9,909 nucleotides of DNA, from positions 1 to 9,909 of the forward strand of contig QIEW01000470.1 of assembly GCA_003230535.1 (NCBI GenBank), given 5' to 3'. The translations under genes were made by a program, and so were the position numbers. The first letter of the stretch is position 1; each line of letters begins with the position of its first letter. Origin of the DNA: a bacterium. GTDB lineage: Bacteria; SZUA-182; SZUA-191. The notes under the pieces are model-generated. The model was not told the origin of the DNA. It saw only the letters and a list, made by a program, of their open reading frames with translations, and did no database searches. Of the stretch, positions 1-4,552 are shown in pieces.

Positions 1-5
1 ACAGG

Positions 6-16
6 CGCCGGACTAG
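6..16. repeat. Distal copy of 11-bp direct repeat
   Basis: CGCCGGACTAG occurs here and again at 147-157, on the two sides of the palindromic element at 37-120. The similarity continues imperfectly for a few bases on each side (for example GCTCT/GTTCT and TGT on the minus strand). It could be a long target-site duplication, a remnant of glnA tail duplication, or part of the repeat unit itself. Confidence 0.5.
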
Positions 17-36
17 TAGAGCGTTTCAATTAATTG

Positions 37-120
37 TGTCATTGCGAGGAGTGATAGCGACGAAGCAACCCCTTGTTTTCCCGTGGCATATGAGATTGCT
101 TCACTTCGTTCGCAATGACA
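37..120. repeat. MITE-like palindromic intergenic repeat
   Basis: The ends are a perfect 11-bp inverted repeat: TGTCATTGCGA at 37-47 and TCGCAATGACA at 110-120. Inside them, ACGAAGCAA (59-67) is mirrored imperfectly by ATTGCTTCACTTCGT (95-109). The unit therefore folds into a long imperfect hairpin around a non-paired centre at about 68-92. From general knowledge, elements with TGTCATTGCGA...GAAGCAATCTC ends are dispersed in many bacterial genomes as small non-coding repeats. No coding capacity is visible. It lies immediately downstream of glnA and could be transcribed with its 3' end. Confidence 0.75.
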
Positions 121-146
121 TTTAAACGTATGCTTTTTACTACAAA

Positions 147-157
147 CGCCGGACTAG
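147..157. repeat. glnA-proximal copy of 11-bp direct repeat
   Basis: Second copy of CGCCGGACTAG. It overlaps the glnA stop codon, which is CTA at 154-156 on the plus strand (TAG on the minus). If the palindromic element inserted here, it did so at the very end of glnA without changing the protein. Confidence 0.5.
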
Positions 158-1488
158 AGAACAGGAAGATACTCCCGTAACTCAAAATCGGTTACCTGGG
201 CCCGATACTTTTCCCATTCGATCTTCTTATTGGCAATGAAATTGGTAAATACGTGGTCTCCTAACGTATTCTTTACCAACTCACTCTTTTCCGTCACTTG
301 GATAGCCTCCCACAAATCTTCAGGCAAGGTTTTGATACCTAAGGCATCCCGCTCCTGAGGGCTCATTGTGTAAACATTCTGCTCCACCGGCTCCGGCAAC
401 TCATAGCAGTTATCAATCCCATCCAGTCCGGCAGCCAGCATCACCGCAAACGCCAAATAGGGATTGCAGGCCGGATCGGGGGAACGCAGCTCCACCCGGG
501 TAGCTTTTTCCCGACCCGGTTTATACATAGGAACTCTAATCAGGTCGGAGCGGTTTCTCAGGGCCCAAGATATGTAGACCGGCGCTTCATAGCCCGGAAC
601 CAACCGTTTGTATGAGTTCACCCATTGGTTGGTTACCAAAGTAATCTCCCGGGCGTGCCGGAGCAGACCGGCAATATAACATTTTCCCTCTTTGGACAAA
701 TGATAGGCGTCTTGCGGATTAAAGAAAGCGTTTCTATCACCTCTAAACAATGACTGGTGAGTATGCATCCCATTGCCGTTATTGCCACAGAGCGGTTTTG
801 GCATAAAAGTGGCATACACACCGTGTTTGAGAGCGACTTCTTTAACTACTAACCGATAGGTCATCGCATTGTCGGCCATAGTTAGAGCATCGGTGTATTT
901 AAGATCGATCTCGTGTTGACTGGGGGCCACCTCATGGTGGCTGTATTCCACTGGAATTCCCATATCCTCCAGCATCAAGACCGTCTCCCGGCGCAGGTCG
1001 CTGGCTATATCCAGCGGGGTCAGATCAAAATAGCCTCCCGCGTCCAGCGTTTGCGGTTTCCCCTCACAGCTTTTGAAGTAGAAGTATTCCAGTTCCGGCC
1101 CCACATAAAAAGTATAGCCCCTGTTTGCCGCTCGCTGGAGGACCCTTTTCAATACCCAGCGCGGGTCGCCTTCGAAAGGGGTCTCATCAGGTTTAATAAC
1201 GTCGCAGAACATCCGGGCAACCGCATTTCCATCCCGAGGACGCCAAGGAAGAATGCGGAATGTATTAGGATCGGGCATCGCCAGCATATCAGACTCGTCA
1301 ATTCTCGTAAATCCTTCAATAGAGGAACCATCAAACCCCATTCCCTCCTCCAGGGCTCCTTCCAACTCATTCCGGGTTATGGCAAAACTCTTCAACGACC
1401 CTAGAATATCAGTAAACCATAATCTGATAAAGCGAACGTCGTGATCCTTAACCATCTTCAGCACATATTGCTTGTCTTTACTGCACAT
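154..1488 (-). CDS. glnA: Glutamine synthetase, type I-alpha
   Basis: ATP-dependent synthesis of glutamine from glutamate and ammonium; a cytosolic dodecamer in this family. The protein has 444 residues, the length of the GSI-alpha class (Bacillus, Thermotoga), and lacks the extra insertion of the longer adenylylated GSI-beta enzymes. Visible signatures are DGSSIEGF (53-60), the metal/glutamate-site PELEYF (131-136), HHEVAPSQHE (184-193), the ATP-binding KP...NGNGMHTHQS (231-246), the flap glutamate in VPGYEAP (E301 region) and NRSDLIRVP (312-320). Arg62 in GFTRIDESD matches the number and context of the Bacillus feedback-inhibition arginine. The start is fixed by AAAAGGAG about 9 nt upstream. 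No GlnR-type box or sigma-54 promoter was found in front of it. It appears monocistronic, with 490 bp free upstream and a palindromic repeat just after the stop. Confidence 0.97.
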   Translation of the reverse strand: MCSKDKQYVLKMVKDHDVRFIRLWFTDILGSLKSFAITRNELEGALEEGMGFDGSSIEGFTRIDESDMLAMPDPNTFRILPWRPRDGNAVARMFCDVIKPDETPFEGDPRWVLKRVLQRAANRGYTFYVGPELEYFYFKSCEGKPQTLDAGGYFDLTPLDIASDLRRETVLMLEDMGIPVEYSHHEVAPSQHEIDLKYTDALTMADNAMTYRLVVKEVALKHGVYATFMPKPLCGNNGNGMHTHQSLFRGDRNAFFNPQDAYHLSKEGKCYIAGLLRHAREITLVTNQWVNSYKRLVPGYEAPVYISWALRNRSDLIRVPMYKPGREKATRVELRSPDPACNPYLAFAVMLAAGLDGIDNCYELPEPVEQNVYTMSPQERDALGIKTLPEDLWEAIQVTEKSELVKNTLGDHVFTNFIANKKIEWEKYRAQVTDFELREYLPVL

Positions 1489-1627
1489 ATAATTATGCTC
1501 CTTTTGCTTATTTATCCCGCCCCTGTCAAACAGGCGCTGTTCTGTGCGTTTTTATCAGGCAGCATTATTAAAAATCTTCAGCCTCAACTTACCATAACCC
1601 CCTAACCAAAATCAATACTAATACCGA

Positions 1628-1644
1628 AATTATTCAGAATAATT
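1628..1644. promoter_or_regulatory. 17-bp palindrome upstream of glnA
   Basis: AATTATTC-A-GAATAATT is a perfect 8-bp inverted repeat around a single centre base, about 140 bp upstream of the glnA start codon. Size and symmetry resemble an operator for a dimeric regulator, but it does not match the GlnR or TnrA consensus. AT-rich palindromes of this length can also occur by chance. It also overlaps the stop of the decayed frame described at 1630-1890. Confidence 0.3.
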
Positions 1645-1890
1645 CTTCCATATAATTGCGGTATACCGGACTGACACATTTGTTGCCAAGACAGTAAAGT
1701 GCGCACCGGTAAGCGCGCTAATCCATTAACGGTTAATCCCAACATCTCCAGGGACGCCGGCTTTTTTAAGTGAAGCCTCGTTCATCAATAGGTTATGGGA
1801 TATGAAAATGGCACTCAGGCAACCGCCTATATACATTATGCTGTGGGGTGGGAGAACGCTTGCACCCAAACTGGAAAAAGGGCGGGGTTG
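1630..1890 (-). pseudogene. Possible decayed reading frame, unknown family
   Basis: On the minus strand one frame stays open for 54 codons (1729-1890, ending GVPGDVGINR), has a single TAA at 1726-1728, then runs 31 more codons (beginning WISALTGAHF) to TAA at 1630-1632. Upstream it continues past a TGA (1891-1893). The peptide has normal-looking composition and a possible hydrophobic segment (IGGCLSAIFI). It has no start codon with a ribosome site and no family I recognise. A 54-codon open frame is only mildly unexpected by chance. This may equally be untranslated sequence. Confidence 0.2.
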
Positions 1891-1906
1891 TCACCAACGC
1901 CAGCCC
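1880..1906. repeat. Interrupted hairpin
   Basis: GGGC (1880-1883) pairs with GCCC (1903-1906). Inside it GGGGTTG (1884-1890) pairs with CAACGCC (1895-1901) apart from one G-G mismatch, closing a TCAC loop. Total is ten pairs with one mismatch and one bulged A. It could be part of a structured RNA or of a repeat; no known riboswitch class was recognised. Confidence 0.35.
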
Positions 1907-1916
1907 GAATGCGTAA

Positions 1917-1964
1917 AGCTGTAATAGAGGGGGATTAATTTTGCTTTTTAGTTACAGCTCTATT
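1917..1964 (-). terminator. Inverted repeat downstream of the small secreted-protein gene
   Basis: AGCTGTAA (1917-1924) pairs with TTACAGCT (1952-1959), and AATAGAG (1923-1929) pairs with CTCTATT (1958-1964). The two pairings share bases, so they are alternatives. The structure begins about 17 nt past the stop codon at 1982 on the minus strand and is the best candidate for a 3' end structure. There is no U-run after it, so intrinsic termination is doubtful. Confidence 0.3.
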
Positions 1965-1981
1965 TCGTATTATTCATTTTG

Positions 1982-2449
1982 TTACTCGGATGCCGCGCTA
2001 TCATTTGCATCTACAACATTACCCTGAACATTAAGATTGGGGCAAATGCTTAAAGTACCAGTACCAGATCCACTGTGACCAGCAATGACGCCACCGCTCA
2101 GGTATACATAGTTCCAGAGATTGGTGAAGGAATAGTTCGATAAATTAACCACGGCGTGCCTCATGGCGACTGAACCGTTATCTCCCGCACCTGACAAACC
2201 AAAAGCTCCAGTCAGACCGATATACGCATAACCACCAGCGAGGATCATACTGCCGTCCATTAATCTATCGGAATAACCGCATCCGGCCTCATACCCGTGC
2301 AGGCTATAGACCCCTTCGCTTTTTGACATTGTTACGAAGTCGTCATTGCAGTAAATAGCGTCGTCAAGGCATAAGCCAGCCCAACTAACGCTGTAAATAG
2401 AAAACACAACGGCAAGCGCTAATACAAAAGATAAACCAAATTTTTTCAT
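1982..2449 (-). CDS. Small exported Gly-rich protein, unknown function
   Basis: A 155-residue protein. The start at 2449 is chosen over an upstream in-frame ATG (2533) because it is preceded by a full-length Shine-Dalgarno sequence and begins a textbook signal peptide: Lys2-Lys3, a hydrophobic core (about 5-22), and a type I cleavage site after Ser-Trp-Ala (22-24). The mature part is acidic near its N-terminus, then rich in Gly, Ser, Asn and Tyr (about 60-135). It has four cysteines (27, 34, 57, 136), an even number that could form two disulfides outside the cytoplasm. No membrane segment follows the signal, and the C-terminal tail is acidic and polar. I recognise no family. The Gly-rich alternating pattern suggests a beta-rich extracellular or surface protein. 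It lies on the same strand as the DUF1573-like gene but is separated from it by 311 bp holding the hairpin array, so co-transcription is uncertain. Confidence 0.72.
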   Translation of the reverse strand: MKKFGLSFVLALAVVFSIYSVSWAGLCLDDAIYCNDDFVTMSKSEGVYSLHGYEAGCGYSDRLMDGSMILAGGYAYIGLTGAFGLSGAGDNGSVAMRHAVVNLSNYSFTNLWNYVYLSGGVIAGHSGSGTGTLSICPNLNVQGNVVDANDSAASE

Positions 2450-2453
2450 TAAA

Positions 2454-2463
2454 TCACCTCCTT
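2454..2463 (-). promoter_or_regulatory. Near-perfect Shine-Dalgarno sequence
   Basis: Read on the minus strand, AAGGAGGTGA is complementary to the anti-Shine-Dalgarno end of 16S rRNA over ten bases, with TTTA between it and ATG 2449-2447. It is the strongest ribosome site in the window. It decides the start of the small exported protein and predicts high translation. Confidence 0.85.
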
Positions 2464-2495
2464 TCTTATCCAAGACAACAAAATCAATCCCCCTT

Positions 2496-2521
2496 CTAAA
2501 ATTAATAAAGTTTTTACTTAG
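2496..2521. repeat. 26-bp direct repeat, copy 1
   Basis: Begins CTAAAATTAATAAAG (2496-2510) and ends TTTTTACTTAG (2511-2521). It matches copy 2 (2743-2768) at 25 of 26 bases; the only difference is C2517 against G2764. It lies 47-72 bp upstream of the small exported protein's start codon. Together the copies bracket a 221-bp segment that carries five hairpins. Confidence 0.9.
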
Positions 2522-2533
2522 AGCCTCTTGCAA
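2504..2533 (-). promoter_or_regulatory. Weak candidate promoter for the small exported protein
   Basis: On the minus strand TTGCAA (2533-2528) is followed after 18 bp by TTTATT (2509-2504), about 50 bp upstream of the start codon. Each hexamer matches the sigma-70 consensus only partly. The -35 lies inside the bracketed segment and the -10 inside the direct repeat, so the promoter, if real, was built by the rearrangement. Confidence 0.25.
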
Positions 2534-2537
2534 AAGT

Positions 2538-2596
2538 GCCAGGGCGGTGGCCCTGGCCTACCCTATATGGGTAGTGTTGGGGCCACTGCCCCAACA
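2538..2596. repeat. Hairpins 1-3: inverted pair around a central palindrome
   Basis: Hairpin 1 is GCCAGGGC-GGTG-GCCCTGGC (2538-2557). Hairpin 2 is CTACCC-TATAT-GGGTAG (2558-2574). Hairpin 3 is GTTGGGGC-CACT-GCCCCAAC (2576-2595), plus a T-A pair at 2575/2596. All stems are perfect. The reverse complement of hairpin 3 aligns to hairpin 1 with three stem differences on each arm. All three are compensated on the other arm (two C-G to T-A, one A-T to G-C), and loops GGTG and AGTG differ by one base. This is the layout of a BIME: two inverted REP-like units around a centre. It lies between two same-strand genes and may be transcribed. Confidence 0.85.
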
Positions 2597-2627
2597 TATA
2601 GTATAGCTAACCTTCTTTAAAATTGTG

Positions 2628-2688
2628 CAGTCAGGTCCTCAGACCTGACTGGCGGTTTAGGAGGTGTCAGATTTGAGAATCTGACACC
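2628..2688. repeat. Hairpins 4-5: second inverted pair
   Basis: Hairpin 4 is CAGTCAGGTC-CTCA-GACCTGACTG (2628-2651), a perfect 10-bp stem. Hairpin 5 has GGTGTCAGATT (2663-2673), loop TGAG (2674-2677) and AATCTGACACC (2678-2688), a perfect 11-bp stem. Turned around, hairpin 4 aligns to hairpin 5 over the inner eight pairs with an identical loop TGAG. It shows two compensated differences (A-T to G-C and T-A to C-G). No T-run follows either hairpin on either strand, so these are not ordinary intrinsic terminators. They may act as REP-type elements, RNA 3'-end stabilisers or gyrase/IHF-type sites; which of these is unknown. Confidence 0.85.
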
Positions 2689-2742
2689 ACAGAAAAACAT
2701 TACGAATCATCCTAAAACGATATATTGGATATTTATAACTCC

Positions 2743-2768
2743 CTAAAATTAATAAAGTTTTTAGTTAG
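2743..2768. repeat. 26-bp direct repeat, copy 2
   Basis: Second copy of the repeat at 2496-2521, one mismatch. Its last eight bases (2761-2768) are the final codons and the TAA stop of the DUF1573-like gene. The repeated unit therefore originally belonged to, or was captured at, the 3' end of that gene. Confidence 0.9.
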
Positions 2769-3489
2769 TTAGCCCTATAACAGGGATATCTATGAGCGGT
2801 TGTTCTTTAAAATCAGTATAAACCTTGACCAGTCCTATAAAAGTTTCGCTTACGGGTCTTTTTAGTTTTGCCATTAATTTGTATATCTTCCCTTCTTCAA
2901 CCGTCTTTATAGAAATATCCAGAAAGCCGCTGATGTCTTCAACTTTTGTAATATTAAACGGTTTCTTTGATTCTAATAATATTGAACGAACATCAGCCTC
3001 ATTTTCATTATTCAGGATAAACTCCAGCCGATCAGGATTGACCTTTATATCTCCCAATTTTTGCCCAATTAAGACTATTTCCGCATAAGCAAGCGGGTCT
3101 TTGGATACTACCGTTATACTCTCATTGAAACTCCCGGCCTGCATCTCTTTAAGAAGAATAAATTCGAGAAATATAACGGTCTTGTTCTTCACCTTTTTCT
3201 TTTTGAGCACTGCTTCAATGCTGGGAGAAGATTTTTTTATCGTTAGATTTGACAAATTTCCATTTTCAACAATTGTTCCCTTTAATTTGGCTTTACCTGA
3301 ATATGATTTTTCTTTTGGCAATATCCCGATAAAAATAAAAGGCGGTTTAAGAGCTAAAACTGGCTGTTTATCTTCCTCTTCTTCGATTTTCTCTGTGCCG
3401 GCGGCTATATGACAATTTGAGCAAATTCCAATCGCTAAAATTAAACAGGTAAGAATTAAAATTCGACCTGTTATTTTACTCTTTATCAT
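2761..3489 (-). CDS. Exported DUF1573-like / Ig-type repeat protein
   Basis: A 242-residue protein. The N-terminus (MIKSK..., hydrophobic about 10-22) is a signal peptide or anchor. It is followed by a short acidic linker (about 33-42) and two beta-rich domains. The motif layout resembles the DUF1573/Ig-like family: first domain GKAKLKGTIVENG...SITVVSKDPLAYAEIVLIG (about 65-142), then a repeat with VNPDRLEF, LLESKKPFNITKVED and VKVYTDFKEQPLIDIPVIG (about 151-240). In such proteins each unit ends in a ...P-x-x-x-I-P-V-x-G strand, seen here at the end. The sequence CSNCH (23-27) fits the CxxCH haem-attachment pattern but sits at the end of the hydrophobic segment, so its meaning is doubtful. 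AAAGGA about 11 nt upstream supports the start. Family members are periplasmic or outer-surface proteins mostly without known function. The assignment is from pattern recognition only. Confidence 0.7.
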   Translation of the reverse strand: MIKSKITGRILILTCLILAIGICSNCHIAAGTEKIEEEEDKQPVLALKPPFIFIGILPKEKSYSGKAKLKGTIVENGNLSNLTIKKSSPSIEAVLKKKKVKNKTVIFLEFILLKEMQAGSFNESITVVSKDPLAYAEIVLIGQKLGDIKVNPDRLEFILNNENEADVRSILLESKKPFNITKVEDISGFLDISIKTVEEGKIYKLMAKLKRPVSETFIGLVKVYTDFKEQPLIDIPVIGLTN

Positions 3490-3527
3490 TTGTCGTAAAT
3501 TCCTTTTCTGCTAATTAGGTTATAATT

Positions 3528-3554
3528 AAAAAAAGGAGCCACAGCATCTGGCTC
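3528..3554 (-). terminator. Intrinsic terminator in the leader of the DUF1573-like gene
   Basis: On the minus strand GAGCCA (3554-3549) pairs with TGGCTC (3541-3536) around a 7-nt loop and is followed by C and seven Ts (3534-3528). This is a standard Rho-independent terminator. It points toward the gene at 3489 and lies only about 40 bp before its start codon, with no recognisable gene upstream. It therefore either ends a small RNA or acts as an attenuator in a leader. Confidence 0.75.
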
Positions 3555-3902
3555 TTCAATCATCCAAAACGTCCCTGATTTTAGGATTTTTGGTTAATTT
3601 TGACTCCCGCTGATTATTTATATGTTTTTCGAAAACCGCTAATATTCATCTACTTATCAATAGAACAAACGACAAGACACAAAAAACTGAGTTTCTAGGA
3701 GTGATCTTTCACCATCAATCCCCATGAGTATTCTTCAGCTTTATGAATAATCCAGCCACCTTTCCCTTATTCAATAAAGGTTAACATAAAGGGAACTTGA
3801 TGTAAAGTCTCAATTGTAAGAAATCAGGTCAATCACAGGAAAAAGATTTGTATTAATTAACAATATATCCTGCTAAAATCTCAAGCCACATAAGGCAGAC
3901 GG

Positions 3903-3943
3903 CTAATACCAAGCAGCCCTCAAGTGAGGAGGGGACTTATTAG
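3903..3943. repeat. Nested stem upstream of the accB promoter
   Basis: CTAATA (3903-3908) pairs with TATTAG (3938-3943). Inside it the minus-strand CCCTC/GAGGG arms of five pairs enclose a CTCACTT loop, with a short AAG/CTT pairing between the two stems. The structure ends four bases before the -35 of the accB promoter. It could be a regulatory site or the tail of an unidentified repeat. Confidence 0.35.
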
Positions 3944-3946
3944 TAT

Positions 3947-3975
3947 TTGACTTTAGAACTACCAAGATTTATATT
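3947..3975 (+). promoter_or_regulatory. Sigma-70 type promoter for accB-accC
   Basis: TTGACT (3947-3952), a 17-bp spacer, then TATATT (3970-3975). The hexamers match consensus at five of six positions each, with optimal spacing. Transcription would start near 3982, giving a 5' leader of about 110 nt before accB. That is long enough for post-transcriptional control, though no known riboswitch was recognised. Confidence 0.65.
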
Positions 3976-4093
3976 ATTAGATACTTACTCATCAAGTTCG
4001 AGAGTTTATCGCTCGCGATTTACAACATACTGATAATAAATAAGTTATTTTAGCAAACACTTTGTGGTGTAAAAATACCCGCAAGGAGAAAAG

Positions 4094-4552
4094 ATGGATA
4101 CCAAACATCTAAAGCGGTTGATTAAGTTAATGCGGGAAAATAATCTCCAGGAGTTGGAGATAGAAGAGCCGGAACTCAAGGTAAGACTGAAGCTGGGGTT
4201 GCCGGCGGAGGTATTTTCGCTGCCGCCGGGGGTCATACCTCCCGTATCAGCTCTGCCTCATGAGGATGCCAAGGCTCTCCCTCATGTCGAAGTTCCATCA
4301 GAGGAGAACCTGTTCATTGTCAGGGCGCCAATAGTGGGTACTTTCTATCGCTCGCCGACCCCGGATAAACCTTCATTTGTAGAGGAGGGAACCGAGGTTA
4401 AAAAAGGCCAAACATTGTGTATTATTGAAGCTATGAAACTGATGAACGAAATAGAAGCGCCTGTGGCTGGAGAAGTCGTATCTGTTTTCTTGTCTAATGC
4501 CGAACCGGTTGAGTTTGACGAACCGCTTATGACCCTGAAACCTAAAAGTTGA
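4094..4552 (+). CDS. accB: Acetyl-CoA carboxylase biotin carboxyl carrier protein
   Basis: Carries the biotin that shuttles CO2 from biotin carboxylase to the carboxyltransferase in the first committed step of fatty-acid synthesis. 152 residues, normal for AccB. The N-terminal helical part (1-35) is followed by a Pro/Ala-rich flexible linker (about 37-70) and the biotinyl domain (about 74-150). The biotin site is EAMKLM with Lys115. The protruding thumb specific to AccB is present (SPTPDKPSF, about 87-95). AAGGAG at 4083-4088 gives a well-placed ribosome site. The stop overlaps the accC start, and both genes follow the promoter at 3947. Confidence 0.97.
   Translation: MDTKHLKRLIKLMRENNLQELEIEEPELKVRLKLGLPAEVFSLPPGVIPPVSALPHEDAKALPHVEVPSEENLFIVRAPIVGTFYRSPTPDKPSFVEEGTEVKKGQTLCIIEAMKLMNEIEAPVAGEVVSVFLSNAEPVEFDEPLMTLKPKS

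Larger units (their letters stand above)
1489..1981. other. 493-bp intergenic region with palindromes
   Basis: No convincing intact gene. It should contain the glnA promoter and leader (minus strand), but no clean -35/-10 pair was found. A small CCTGT-CAA-ACAGG stem lies near 1526-1538 in the glnA leader. Further out are a 17-bp odd palindrome (1628-1644), ATTAAC-G-GTTAAT (1725-1737), a possible decayed reading frame, and the inverted repeats at 1880-1906 and 1917-1964, described separately. A run TTTTTT occurs at about 1762-1768 without an obvious stem. Confidence 0.6.
3490..4093. other. 604-bp intergenic region between divergent genes
   Basis: Contains the leader of the DUF1573-like gene with a terminator (3528-3554, minus), the 10-bp palindrome TTTTCGAAAA (3626-3635), a folded stretch (3903-3943) and the accB promoter (3947-3975). 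The remainder is AT-rich with many stops in all frames. The minus frame 3698-3766 is a 23-codon fragment ending VKDHS that reads protein-like but is too short to judge. No tRNA or known riboswitch was recognised. Confidence 0.6.

Noticed and set aside
83-99. Sigma-54-like motif TGGCAT...TTGCT near glnA
   Set aside because: The GG-GC spacing is one base too long, it lies inside the palindromic repeat, and it is downstream of glnA rather than upstream.
913-1404. 163-codon plus-strand frame opposite glnA
   Set aside because: Shadow of glnA on the other strand. It has no ribosome site and its peptide resembles no family, while the minus strand shows all glutamine synthetase motifs.
154-1488. Adenylylation-regulated glutamine synthetase
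   Set aside because: The protein has the 444-residue GSI-alpha length. A Tyr occurs in QNVYTM (373), but such a Tyr is also normal in non-adenylylated GSI-alpha enzymes.
1789-1800. CGTTCATC resembling part of the glutamine riboswitch
   Set aside because: The rest of the conserved core (GGACGGAAGUAGG, GAAGGAACG) is absent, and it is on the plus strand with no gene downstream in that direction.
2450-2533. Upstream ATG giving a 183-residue version of the small exported protein
   Set aside because: It runs through the direct repeat, has no good ribosome site, and would bury the signal peptide 28 residues inside the protein.
2538-2688. CRISPR array
   Set aside because: The repeats are hairpins of differing sequence without a constant direct repeat or regular spacers, and no cas genes are nearby.
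3101-3412. 103-codon plus-strand frame
   Set aside because: Antisense shadow of the DUF1573-like gene, with no ribosome site or family likeness.
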